64,000 bases of DNA from JAAYRG01 sp964643255 (GTDB lineage: Bacteria > Bacillota > Clostridia > Lachnospirales > Lachnospiraceae): positions 1-64,000 of the forward strand of contig CAZXSM010000001.1 of assembly GCA_964643255.1 (NCBI GenBank), given 5' to 3'. Positions 1-8,802 of this stretch are shown in pieces (position 1 is the first letter of the stretch; the number at the start of each line of letters is the position of its first letter). The position numbers and the translations under genes were made by a program. Below the pieces are notes generated by a model that was given only the letters and a program-made list of their open reading frames with translations, made no database searches and had not been told where the DNA came from.

Positions 1-1964
1 TTCTCTTTCTAGATATATCTCCACCATAACATTTTGATAAAACGTCTTTGCGAAGAGCTCTAACTGTTTCTCTAGCAATAACTTTGTTACCTATGGCAGC
101 TTGAATAGGTATTTCAAAAAGATGTTTTGGTATTTCATCTTTTAATTTCTCGCAGATTTTTCTTCCTCTTTCATATGCTGTACTCTCATGTACAATAAAT
201 GACAATGCGTCTACTTCTTCTTTATTTATTAGTATATCNNNNNNNNNNAATCCTAATAAGTTCTGAGAAGGTTGTCGGTTTTGTATCAACAAGCATTTGC
301 CTAACAAATTTTGTACCAAACTCTGGTACTGCTAAAGACGCCACTTTACTATCAATATCCTCTGGTTTTATTCCCAGGGCTTTTGTAGAAGTAAATAAAG
401 ACATTGTCTCTTTATCATCTAATGGAATAGTGGTGGCATCAACCCCTGTTAAATCTTCTAACATTCGAATAATAGTTGGGTCATCATGTCCCAGTATATC
501 CAGTTTAACAAGCTCTGCTTCTCTATATCCTATAAATTCATAGTCAAGGGATGCATAACCTCTAGATTTTGATTTTAGTGCATCAAAAAAATTATATATA
601 ACTTCATTAAGGGGCATTTCATATTTAAGTAGAACCCTAGTTTCTTCTAGATAATCCATACTCTTATAAGTGCCTCGACGTTCTTGACATAATTCCATAA
701 TTGCACCAAGATGTTCAGTTGTTACCATTATTTCAGCATTAACTATTGGTTCTTCCATATAGTCTATTTCTGTTTGATCTGGCATTTCAGTTGGATTACT
801 TATGTCTATAACTTGGCCATTCTTTTTATGGATCTTATAGATTACACTAGGTGCAGTTGTAATAATGTCTAAGTTAAATTCCCTATCTAATCTTTCTTGG
901 ACTATTTCCAAATGAAGTAAACCAAGGAAGCCACACCTATATCCAAAGCCAAGTGCTATAGATGTTTCTGGCTCATATTGAAGGGAAGCGTCATTTAACT
1001 GTAACTTTTCTAATGCTTCTCTTAAATCTTCATAATTTTCGCCTTCTGCTGGATACATACCACAAAATACCATTGGACTGGCTTCTTTGTAACCTGGAAG
1101 AGCCTCTTTACAAGGATTATTAGCCTCAGTTACTGTGTCACCAACCTGGGTTTGACCTACATCTTTAAGACTAGCCGTTATATAACCAACACTTCCAGCT
1201 GTTAATTTATCTTCTGGTATAAACCTGCCTGGCCCAAATGTACCTATCTCCGCTACTTCTGCAATAGAACCTGTAGCCATCATTTTGATTTCTGTTCCTG
1301 TTTTTACTGTACCTTCCATTACTCTTACAAAAACAATAACTCCTTTATAGGGATCATAAATAGAGTCAAATATAAGCGCCTGTAAAGGCCCTTCGGGATC
1401 ACCTGTCGGAGCTGGAACTTTATCTACTATTTGTTCTAATACTTCTTCTATATTTATATTGTTTTTTGCTGAAATAAGAGGGGCGTCTGAAGCATCAAGC
1501 CCAATTATATCTTCGATTTCTTTCTTAGCCCTATCAGGATCTGCACTTGGTAGGTCTATTTTGTTAATTACAGGTATTATTTCTAAATCATGTTCTAAGG
1601 CTAAATATACATTAGCTAAAGTTTGAGCTTCTATACCTTGTGCGGCATCTACAACTAATATAGCTCCTTCACAAGCTGCTAAACTTCTTGACACCTCATA
1701 GTTAAAGTCTACATGTCCTGGTGTATCTATTAAGTTTAGTATATACTCTTCTCCATCGTTTGCTTTATATAAAGTACGGACAGTTTGTGCCTTTATTGTA
1801 ATTCCACGTTCTCTTTCTATATCCATATTGTCGAGAACTTGTGATTGCATTTCTCGATCTGTTAGAAGTCCCGTTTTTTCTATTATTCGGTCTGCTAAAG
1901 TTGACTTGCCGTGATCTATGTGTGCAATAATACAAAAATTACGTATTTTGCTTTGGTCTATCAT
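1..1964 (-). CDS. lepA: Elongation factor 4 (LepA), 3' end outside window, interrupted by assembly chimera
   Basis: Ribosome-bound GTPase that back-translocates or remodels stalled ribosomes. The G domain shows G1 AHIDHGKS (residues 14-21), DTPGHVDF (80-87) and NKID (133-136), followed by EF-G-like domains. The start ATG at 1964 has a GGAGG site just upstream. The LepA-specific C-terminal domain is read at 1-238 (DALSFIVHES, CYGGDISRK), and roughly 30 final residues lie outside the window. Bases 249-491 do not encode LepA but PolC-type DNA polymerase sequence, followed by a 10-N gap. Removing 239-500 restores one continuous LepA frame (KLDIL then INKEEVDAL). The gene is therefore probably intact in the organism and broken only in the assembly. 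Confidence 0.95.
239..248. other. 10-N assembly gap inside lepA
   Basis: Ten N bases. They lie between true lepA sequence (1-238) and a polC-like piece (249-491). The 8-mer AGTATATC occurs on both sides of the foreign segment, at 231-238 and 493-500, so the gap looks like a scaffolding join rather than missing sequence. Confidence 0.95.
249..491 (-). other. PolC (DNA polymerase III alpha, Gram-positive type) fragment misjoined into lepA
   Basis: Read on the minus strand in the lepA frame, this segment encodes about 81 residues that do not belong to LepA. It contains GHDDPTIIRMLEDLTG, IPLDD, PEFGTKFVRQML and DTKPTTFSELIRI, which are hallmark stretches of Gram-positive PolC. PolC also has a KLDIL stretch immediately before GHDDPT, the same residues LepA has at the join. 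I infer that an assembler crossed from lepA to polC within a short shared sequence and ran about one read length before stopping at the N gap. No complete polC is in the window. Confidence 0.88.
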
Positions 1965-2114
1965 TGATTTTCTTCCTCCTAAGTTAAATGAACAATTTCA
2001 CTTTAGTATAACACGAAGATTTATTCCTTACAAGATTTATGTAGGATACAAATACAGTTTGTATCCTACAATATCAAATATGTAAATTTCTTATATAAGA
2101 AATTATTTTTATTG

Positions 2115-3524
2115 TTATTCGTCTGATAAGACTTCGTCAATTACTGAGCCTAGTAAATGCATGGAATTTTTAGCTTCCTCCACGGTGTTATTCACTGTGC
2201 CAACTTCAGCTAGGATACTCCGCTCTTTATGGTGAAGATTGTAGCGTAGTGATTTTAAGTAGTTTTTATACATAAAGCCAGGATAGAACTCTCTGCTTTT
2301 TAGTTGAAGTTGAAGGCTGAAGGCTAGGTTGCCTTGGAGATTGGGATTAGGAAGCTTTTCAATTGGTTGACCTTTAGCATCAGTAACAATTCCGTTAAAA
2401 AGCATAACTTGGGCAATATCTACACCATTGATTGTGGCTACTCTTTTATTACCGGAGTCTCTATGTACATCTATAAGAATTTCTATGCTAGGGTTTTCTT
2501 CTAGTATTTTTGTTATTCCAGCATTTGCATAGTTATAGGCTAGACTTCTATTTAGTCCTTCTCCCATTATGTCATACTTTGACTTATCATGAATAACATT
2601 GTAGCCATAGTCTGATAAAACTTGTGCTAACACACTTCCAACACCTACTACAGTGTCCTCTTCTACCCCTGGTCTACTATCACAAAATTCTTCCTGTGAA
2701 TGAGTATGATAAATGAGAATTTGTGGCTTGCTTGGATCTTTTTCTATACTTAAGTTCTTTTCTAATAATGTCCTTGGTTCAAATAATAAATCTGTTATTT
2801 TAGTGGAGGGGTCAATTATGTAAAAGTTATTATAGAAGAATGACCTATTTTCTAATTGCTCTAGGGTGAATGTTTCTCCCTGCATTCTTCCTACTACTTC
2901 TTGATTTGGAATATTCTTAGGACTTTCTTCTCCTTCTAATTCTAATTCTTCAACCCCACCCTCTATTACATCAATTGGCAGACTTGCCTGATTCTCTATA
3001 CTTTCAACCTTACCAGTATGAATCCTATTATCATTTCTGATGTTGTTAGTAATTTCATAAAGGTCTTTGCCTGAATTTTCATCTGTCACAAATGCATCAT
3101 GATTTAACAAGGCTGCATCTACCACATATTGATTGATTGGAAAGTTCTTGGCCAATGAATCAATGAATATATTAGGACTAAGTCCACTAACATTGTCTGC
3201 CAAATAGTTTAATATTGGTATTCCACTATACATAGGAGATACTTTTATCTTGTCAAGGTCTTTGTTAAGGTCTTTGTCGATGTTTTTAGCCAGGTCTATG
3301 TTTTGTGATTTTGTGGGAAATATATCTTTGTCTTCCTTTGGAATTTTAACTTCTTTTGAAGAATAAGTTTCTTCTGATAAACATATTTCATCATCATAGG
3401 TATCTTTACTCTTTATTGTTTCCTTATGTATAAACCATATATTTTCAATTAATAAGAATATGCTTATTATAAATATAACTATCCAAATAAATTCATAAAA
3501 CCTTTTTAAAGGCTTATTTTTCAT
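2115..3524 (-). CDS. spoIIP: Stage II sporulation protein P (SpoIIP)
   Basis: Peptidoglycan amidase/endopeptidase of the SpoIIDMP engulfment complex, made in the mother cell. The 469 residues start with one membrane segment (about residues 12-30), then a variable polar linker, then the catalytic domain. This domain contains YHTHSQE (272-278), DVHRD, and a C-terminal AEVGTVNNT typical of the family. The start ATG is preceded by GGAGA. It follows gpr on the same strand, as in many Firmicutes where gpr-spoIIP are neighbours. A 13-bp hairpin lies just upstream of its ribosome binding site. Confidence 0.95.
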   Translation of the reverse strand: MKNKPLKRFYEFIWIVIFIISIFLLIENIWFIHKETIKSKDTYDDEICLSEETYSSKEVKIPKEDKDIFPTKSQNIDLAKNIDKDLNKDLDKIKVSPMYSGIPILNYLADNVSGLSPNIFIDSLAKNFPINQYVVDAALLNHDAFVTDENSGKDLYEITNNIRNDNRIHTGKVESIENQASLPIDVIEGGVEELELEGEESPKNIPNQEVVGRMQGETFTLEQLENRSFFYNNFYIIDPSTKITDLLFEPRTLLEKNLSIEKDPSKPQILIYHTHSQEEFCDSRPGVEEDTVVGVGSVLAQVLSDYGYNVIHDKSKYDIMGEGLNRSLAYNYANAGITKILEENPSIEILIDVHRDSGNKRVATINGVDIAQVMLFNGIVTDAKGQPIEKLPNPNLQGNLAFSLQLQLKSREFYPGFMYKNYLKSLRYNLHHKERSILAEVGTVNNTVEEAKNSMHLLGSVIDEVLSDE

Positions 3525-3541
3525 TATATTATCTCCATTTC

Positions 3542-3574
3542 ATGATAAATTAGGTATGCGCCCTAATTTATCAT
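3542..3574 (-). terminator. Hairpin between gpr and spoIIP
   Basis: Perfect 13-bp stem (arm ATGATAAATTAGG) with a short loop, in the 113-bp gpr-spoIIP gap and ending about 10 bases before the spoIIP ribosome binding site. There is no good T-run on the minus strand, so it may act as a weak terminator, a processing site or a translation modulator rather than a full stop. Confidence 0.5.
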
Positions 3575-3637
3575 ATGCAAAAAGGAGATTTATGATTACA
3601 TTTCTAAAGAAACTTAATAAAAACTTTAGACATGCCT

Positions 3638-4645
3638 TCAACCAACAAAACATGAATTTAAGGCTTCTGATATTGTAAAACTAATTCGCTTTATAGATTC
3701 ATCAATGTTTTTAGGGGTTACAAACATATTATAAATGATTGATTCATTAAGTTCATTATTTAATTGATCTATTTCTTTTGGATTAAAACCTTGTTTGACC
3801 ATAAATTGTTCCATTGTATCATTTACAATAGTTGCTGCATCTACAACTGTTGGTACGCCTAGAGCAATAACGGGGAAGCCAAGGCTTTCCTCATTTAAAG
3901 CCTGTCTATTGTTGCCCACTCCTGAGCCTGGAGAGATTCCTGTGTCTGTAATTTGGACTGTAGTATTTAGCCTATTCATACTTCTTGAAGCAAGTGCATC
4001 TACAACTATTACAAGGTCTGGTTTCGTCTCTTCTATAACACCTTTAATTATTTCTCTGGTTTCCATGCCTGTCTGACCCATTACACCGGGAGATATGGCA
4101 CTTATATCAATTAACTTGTTTTGTGTCTGGAAGTCTTCACCGTATTCCCTTATTAAATGTCTAGTTACAAAGAGGTTATCAATTACTTCTGGACCTAGCG
4201 CATCAGGAGTTATATCACGATTGCCTAGACCAGCTACTAGGATTTTGTCATGTTTTCTACTTCCTATAAGTTTTTTTAAATTTTTCCTAATTTCTTTTGA
4301 AACTGGCTCTTGGTGACTTTCATCTGCTTGGTTTAGTCTAGGAGCCTCAATCGTTATATAAGTTCCCATAGGTTTTCGCATTATATGGGCACCTTTTTTA
4401 TCCTGTATTTCCACAGTGGTTACACATATATCTGTTTTATCATCATAATCTTCTTTTAGGATTACTCCTTGAATTTCAACATCATCATCTTCAAATGTTT
4501 CCCTAACTTCAAGGGCAAGGTCAGTTCTCGGCACTGTAAATTGATCTTGTTTTTCTTTTATTATACTCTCGTCTTTAAAGTCATCCGTATTCGTTTTAAG
4601 ATGAGGAGGATTTGTTTCTGGATATTCTTGTTTAATGTTAATCAA
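3638..4645 (-). CDS. gpr: Spore germination protease GPR
   Basis: Self-processing aspartic-type protease (family A25) that degrades small acid-soluble spore proteins at germination. About 335 residues. The N-terminal pro-region is followed by PRTDLALEV, then GLGNRDITPDALGP and ISPGVMGQTGMET, all typical of GPR. The start is uncertain: the 5'-most possible start is a TTG at 4645 directly abutting an AAGGG sequence, with no normal spacing. An in-frame GTG (Val37, just before PRTDLAL) is an alternative but has no clear ribosome binding site. Downstream is spoIIP. Confidence 0.93.
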   Translation of the reverse strand: MINIKQEYPETNPPHLKTNTDDFKDESIIKEKQDQFTVPRTDLALEVRETFEDDDVEIQGVILKEDYDDKTDICVTTVEIQDKKGAHIMRKPMGTYITIEAPRLNQADESHQEPVSKEIRKNLKKLIGSRKHDKILVAGLGNRDITPDALGPEVIDNLFVTRHLIREYGEDFQTQNKLIDISAISPGVMGQTGMETREIIKGVIEETKPDLVIVVDALASRSMNRLNTTVQITDTGISPGSGVGNNRQALNEESLGFPVIALGVPTVVDAATIVNDTMEQFMVKQGFNPKEIDQLNNELNESIIYNMFVTPKNIDESIKRISFTISEALNSCFVG

Positions 4646-4725
4646 CCCTTTCTATATTTTATATTATTATTTAATCATTATATTTTCTCATTTATTATTT
4701 TTAACCAATTTTATTTATTTATGTA

Positions 4726-4754
4726 TTGACATAACAAAAGCTTTGTACTAAAAT
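4726..4754 (+). promoter_or_regulatory. Sigma-A-type promoter of rpsT
   Basis: TTGACA at 4726-4731 and TAAAAT at 4749-4754 with a 17-base spacer, about 80 bases before the rpsT start. A strong vegetative promoter, as expected for a ribosomal protein gene. Confidence 0.75.
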
Positions 4755-4836
4755 GTCATAGTATGTTTACATTAAAGGTCCGTGTCCCAATTTAATTAAA
4801 CAAAATTAATTTAATAAATATTTTGGAGGTGTACAA

Positions 4837-5097
4837 GTGGCTAATTTAAAATCTGCAAAGAAAAGAGTTCGTGTTAACGAAAGAAAAACACTGGTAAATA
4901 GAGCTGTTAAAACTAAAGTTAGATCTGCTGTAAAGGGTGTTGAAGCTGCCGTGGCTGCCGGCGACAAAGACCTTGCACAAGCTAATTTAACTAAAGCTAT
5001 TTCTCAAATTTCTAAAGCTGTATCTAAGAATGTTTTTCACAAGAATACTGCTGCTAGAAAAGTGTCAAAGCTTACAAAAGCTGTTAACAAAATGTAA
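4837..5097 (+). CDS. rpsT: 30S ribosomal protein S20
   Basis: Primary binding protein of 16S rRNA in the small subunit. 86 residues, normal length, beginning ANLKSAKKRVRVNERK and rich in Lys/Arg and Ala. The start is GTG at 4837, set by GGAGGT at 4825-4830. It is the first plus-strand gene, divergent from gpr, and monocistronic: it has its own promoter upstream and a large hairpin terminator downstream. Neighbourhood with lepA, spoIIP and gpr is common in Firmicutes. Confidence 0.98.
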   Translation: MANLKSAKKRVRVNERKTLVNRAVKTKVRSAVKGVEAAVAAGDKDLAQANLTKAISQISKAVSKNVFHKNTAARKVSKLTKAVNKM

Positions 5098-5138
5098 TTA
5101 ATAACATAAATTTAGATCTTAAACATTATATATATAAT

Positions 5139-5221
5139 AAAAAAGAGAGTTATCTTTTATAGTCTTCCAAAGCCTAGGATAGGCAAGTGGAAATACTTAC
5201 AGAAGATGACTCTCTTTTTTT
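5139..5221 (+). terminator. Large nested hairpin terminator after rpsT
   Basis: The outer stem pairs 5140-5156 with 5203-5219 (one mismatch) and is followed by a run of T. Inside are TTCCA/TGGAA (5165-5169, 5188-5192) and GCCTA/TAGGC (5172-5176, 5180-5184) around a GGA loop. All helices are nested, giving one long jointed rod. It is a Rho-independent terminator in function, but more elaborate than usual. Confidence 0.8.
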
Positions 5222-5246
5222 GTTATAAGTTGCTTGAAAAGATTTG

Positions 5247-5275
5247 TTGCCATATATTGTAAGACTTGCTATAAT
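5247..5275 (+). promoter_or_regulatory. Promoter of the small membrane protein gene
   Basis: TTGCCA at 5247-5252 and TATAAT at 5270-5275 with a 17-base spacer, about 60 bases before the start codon at 5335. Confidence 0.65.
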
Positions 5276-5334
5276 TAAACTAATTTTAAAACTTCAATAG
5301 TTTAAATTTCTAAAGAAAGAAAGGGGTATGTCTT

Positions 5335-5571
5335 ATGGCAGAATTAGGAATCGCAACATTACTAGGAGGTACATTTACAGCTTTAATTGGATTAGCTTCT
5401 TTTGTTCTCTCTCTTGTTCTTGGAGTGTATATATATAGAGATGCTAATAGTCGCAACCTAAACGGGACATTATGGCTTCTTATAGTTATCACATCTTGGT
5501 TAGTTGGTGTGATTGTATACTTCATAGTTCGTAATGATAACACTAGTGGAAATTCAAATCAATATATGTAA
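5335..5571 (+). CDS. Small membrane protein with PLDc_N-like segment
   Basis: 78 residues with two membrane segments (about residues 13-33 and 45-66) joined by a short polar turn with YRDANSRNLNG. The pattern resembles the PLDc_N-type two-helix module found as a stand-alone protein in many Firmicutes; this is a resemblance, not a firm assignment. AAAGGGG lies upstream of the ATG. It is a single-gene unit with its own promoter and a strong terminator. Function unknown. Confidence 0.75.
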   Translation: MAELGIATLLGGTFTALIGLASFVLSLVLGVYIYRDANSRNLNGTLWLLIVITSWLVGVIVYFIVRNDNTSGNSNQYM

Positions 5572-5600
5572 TATCTGTATAATACATATTATATTTATCA

Positions 5601-5659
5601 AAAAAAGGGAAGAACCAGTATTCTGTACTGATATATAGAATACTGGTTCTTCCTTTTTA
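5601..5659. terminator. Bidirectional terminator
   Basis: Near-perfect long stem (arm GGAAGAACCAGTATTCT) flanked by A-run on one side and T-run on the other, between the small membrane protein (plus) and the family 3 glycosidase (minus). It can end transcription from both sides. Confidence 0.9.
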
Positions 5660-5714
5660 TATTATCTTTACTTCAAATACAGTTTCCTTTAACTAAGCTT
5701 TTTCAAATAGAAAG

Positions 5715-8483
5715 CTATTCAGTAAGGTCACTTTCCACTTCATAAATATACATACTCTCTAATTCCATTCCACTCATAGAAAAGTAAAGTTTTATATAGC
5801 AATTAGCATTCATAAAGCCTAAATCTATAGTTTTATTAGTCCAGTCCTTATCTGCTCCTGTAAGAGAAGTCATACCTACTAAATTGTTATTAACAAATAC
5901 AGACATTGACATTTGAGCAAGTTCTTTTGCATTAGCTCTCATTTTCATATCACATTTGTACATGCCTGGTTTAGGTGCTGTAACACCAAAGCTTACACTA
6001 TTACCTGAAGATGTATCTATATTGCTCAAATCAATTGTAAGATCATCTGACATTGTATAATACTCACTGATTTCTACTTCATTGGCTATGTCAGACTCAT
6101 CACCAATTACTTCAACATCATCAACTACCCTATCTAAAAAGTAATCCATAGCTGGTGCTTTCATTAGTATATTACAAATGTTTTTGGCAGATCTTTGGAA
6201 TTCTCCTCTAGTAACTTTACCAGAATTCATAGATTCAAGAGAGTTATCATTATTACTATTTGACTCAGCATCTAAAACAACCATATATAAATCATTTTGA
6301 GCTCTCACTATAGCTGCAGTGTTGTCTCTAGTTGCTTGTCCTCCTTCATCATTTATCTCTGCCCACCAGTCTGTCATTACTATTCCTTTAAAGTCCCATT
6401 CTTCTCGTAAAATTCTTGTACATAAATCATAGTTACCTGCAGTCCATATACCGTTAATTGCACCGTAACTAGTCATAATCGAACAAGCTCCACCTTCTTT
6501 TACAGCAATTTCAAAGCCTTTTAGATATATTTCTCTAAGGGCTCTTTCTGATACTACAGAATTCAATTTTCTTCTGCTAAATTCTTGGTTGTTTGCTGCA
6601 AAATGCTTCATAGTGCCGATAACACCTGCATAGGCCATTCCTTCAACCTGAGCCTTAGCCATTATTCCTGTTAAATATGGGTCTTCTGAAATATACTCGA
6701 AGTTTCTACCATTAAGAGGGTTTCTATGAATATTGATCCCTGGACCAAGAAGAGTATCTATCTTATTGCTTCTCAATTCCATACCTTCCATTTGATAAAG
6801 CTCTTCTACTAAGTCTTCATTGAATGTTGCTCCAAGGGCAGTTCCATTAGGAAGAGAGAAAGCTTCTGTACCATTATCCATACGTATACCTGATGGTCCA
6901 TCACTACAACATCCTGCAGGGATTCCAAATTCTTTTAGACTTTCAGTTATACCGCCAAAAGCTGATGCAGTTCCTGGTGTTACCTTAGGGCTATTCATAC
7001 CTTCACCACGAACAATACAAGCTAGTTCCTCATCACTAAGTTGGGAAATAAATGTATCCATATCTATCTTCCCATCATATACATCTGATAACTTGTAACC
7101 CTTATCCCCAGTATAAGTTAGATCTTCTGGCCTATCTTTTTTAATCTTATCCATAGGCTCTATGGTTCTTGTTGGCACAGATTCATACTGAAGAGTCAAG
7201 CTTTCATCTTGAATAACAGGTTTTATACGTTTAAATTCTTGTACTGGAGCACAAACTTCTTCAAGTTGCTCAACAACTATTGTTTTATCTATAGTAAAAG
7301 TCCCTGCTAAAGAGGTGTTTCGTATACTATTTCCTAGGTAAATATTATAATTACCAGCTTCTAGTACATAGCAAGACTTATGTCCTGTAACTCCACTATC
7401 ATCGTAAGATGATAAGTCTGATTTAGGAATTGAAAAATGAAGGCTTTCTTTGGTGTTTGGCTTAAGTTCCTTAGTTTTTTGAAAAGCTTTAAGCTCCACT
7501 AAGGGATTTCCAAGTTTTCCTTGAGGTAAATTCGCATATACCTGTATCACTTCTTTACCTGGGAAATAACCAGTGTTTTCTACTTCTACATCAAATTCTA
7601 TGGTATCTTCTTTTTCAACAAATGAATCTACGGTAAAATCAAATGTAGTATATGATAAACCAAATCCAAATGGATACTGTACCTTGTCTTTTGCAAATGT
7701 TTCAAAATATCTATATCCTACATATATATCTTCTGCATATATAGCTTCAAATTCGCCACCAAAATTATCTGATGAAGGATAGTCTTCTACATTATAAGCA
7801 ATTGTATCGGGTAACTTACCAGATGGGCTTATATCACCACATAAAACATCAGCCACTCCATTACCACCTTCTTGACCACCTTGCCATACATATATAACAG
7901 CTGATGGATTGTAAGTATCTACCCATTTCATATCAATAATATTACCTACATTTAAAACTACTACTACATTTTCAAAAGCCTTAGTAACTTTTTCTAACAT
8001 TTGTTCTTCTGTCTCAGACAAATAATAGCTACCAGCTTCTGCTTTAGTATCTTGGTCTTCCCCTGCTGTACGTCCAATAATCACCAAAGCCATATCTGAC
8101 TTACTGGCTGCTTTTTCTACCTCTTCCATACTAATAGGCATCTCTTCCTGAGTCCAAGGTTCCTGACCCCAACCCTGGCCCTTTTCAAATGGATGGTCCT
8201 CTATCCAGTCTTCATACACCTGAATCAATTCTTCATTTAGCTTTATGTCGTCCCTGTCTTTTAAGGCGTCAATAATACCTACTACATACTTAGTGTTAAC
8301 AAGTCCTCCAGAACCTGTCCCACTCTTATAATAGTTAAATCCATTACGCCCAAACACAGATATAGTATTATCTGCCTTCAAAGGTAATGCCTCATCATCA
8401 TTTTTTAGCAAAACACAACTCTCTGTCCCAGCCTGCCTGGCTAAAGACTTATACTTATCCATATCTAATATATACTTTTTCAT
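5715..8483 (-). CDS. Family 3 glycoside hydrolase (beta-glucosidase type), permuted domain order
   Basis: 922 residues without signal peptide, so probably cytoplasmic, cleaving imported beta-glucosides or related oligosaccharides. Domain order is inverted relative to the usual GH3 enzyme. The GH3 C-terminal domain comes first (ESCVLLKNDDEALPL near residue 21, GLSYTTF near 275), followed by a fibronectin-III-like module (about 290-400). The catalytic barrel is third, with KHFAANNQE (626-634) and GIVMTDWW, where Asp705 is the expected nucleophile. A tail of about 130 residues looks like a carbohydrate-binding beta-sandwich. The same permutation is known in Ruminococcus and Butyrivibrio beta-glucosidases. 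Substrate cannot be told from sequence. Single-gene unit. Confidence 0.92.
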   Translation of the reverse strand: MKKYILDMDKYKSLARQAGTESCVLLKNDDEALPLKADNTISVFGRNGFNYYKSGTGSGGLVNTKYVVGIIDALKDRDDIKLNEELIQVYEDWIEDHPFEKGQGWGQEPWTQEEMPISMEEVEKAASKSDMALVIIGRTAGEDQDTKAEAGSYYLSETEEQMLEKVTKAFENVVVVLNVGNIIDMKWVDTYNPSAVIYVWQGGQEGGNGVADVLCGDISPSGKLPDTIAYNVEDYPSSDNFGGEFEAIYAEDIYVGYRYFETFAKDKVQYPFGFGLSYTTFDFTVDSFVEKEDTIEFDVEVENTGYFPGKEVIQVYANLPQGKLGNPLVELKAFQKTKELKPNTKESLHFSIPKSDLSSYDDSGVTGHKSCYVLEAGNYNIYLGNSIRNTSLAGTFTIDKTIVVEQLEEVCAPVQEFKRIKPVIQDESLTLQYESVPTRTIEPMDKIKKDRPEDLTYTGDKGYKLSDVYDGKIDMDTFISQLSDEELACIVRGEGMNSPKVTPGTASAFGGITESLKEFGIPAGCCSDGPSGIRMDNGTEAFSLPNGTALGATFNEDLVEELYQMEGMELRSNKIDTLLGPGINIHRNPLNGRNFEYISEDPYLTGIMAKAQVEGMAYAGVIGTMKHFAANNQEFSRRKLNSVVSERALREIYLKGFEIAVKEGGACSIMTSYGAINGIWTAGNYDLCTRILREEWDFKGIVMTDWWAEINDEGGQATRDNTAAIVRAQNDLYMVVLDAESNSNNDNSLESMNSGKVTRGEFQRSAKNICNILMKAPAMDYFLDRVVDDVEVIGDESDIANEVEISEYYTMSDDLTIDLSNIDTSSGNSVSFGVTAPKPGMYKCDMKMRANAKELAQMSMSVFVNNNLVGMTSLTGADKDWTNKTIDLGFMNANCYIKLYFSMSGMELESMYIYEVESDLTE

Positions 8484-8802
8484 TTTTTTCTCCGTTATAA
8501 TTTTATTTTTTGTCTGTTATTAACTTAATAACATTGTTTATTCCCATGTCTTTTTAAAAATACATTTAATCCTATTGTATACTCTATGTCTAATTATTAC
8601 AAATATAATATGCCATAAAATACCCCAAATTTAACAGTTTTTAATTCAGTACATTCACAAATACGGGATATATATATGTTTCCTATATATGTTAAATTGG
8701 GAAGTCTTAAATTCAAGACTTCCCAATTATTCTTTCTCTATGTTGTTAATTATATAACTTGTACTTCATATGTAGTTCCATCTATAACCCTTAAACTTGA
8801 AA
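8484..8802. other. Intergenic region between oadB and the GH3 gene
   Basis: 319 bases. It holds the oadB terminator hairpin (8695-8728) and, between that and 8483, the presumed promoter of the glycosidase. It is AT-rich, with two similar ATATATGTT stretches near 8672-8690. No convincing minus 35/minus 10 pair, operator or small gene was seen. Confidence 0.6.
8695..8728 (-). terminator. Terminator after oadB
   Basis: Perfect 14-bp stem (arm AATTGGGAAGTCTT) with a 6-base loop, 75 bases after the oadB stop. The T-run is weak on both strands. Confidence 0.7.

Noticed and set aside
222..1964. LepA-PolC fusion protein
   Set aside because: The PolC part follows from an assembly join at an 8-base repeat next to N bases; the true LepA C-terminus lies directly on the other side.
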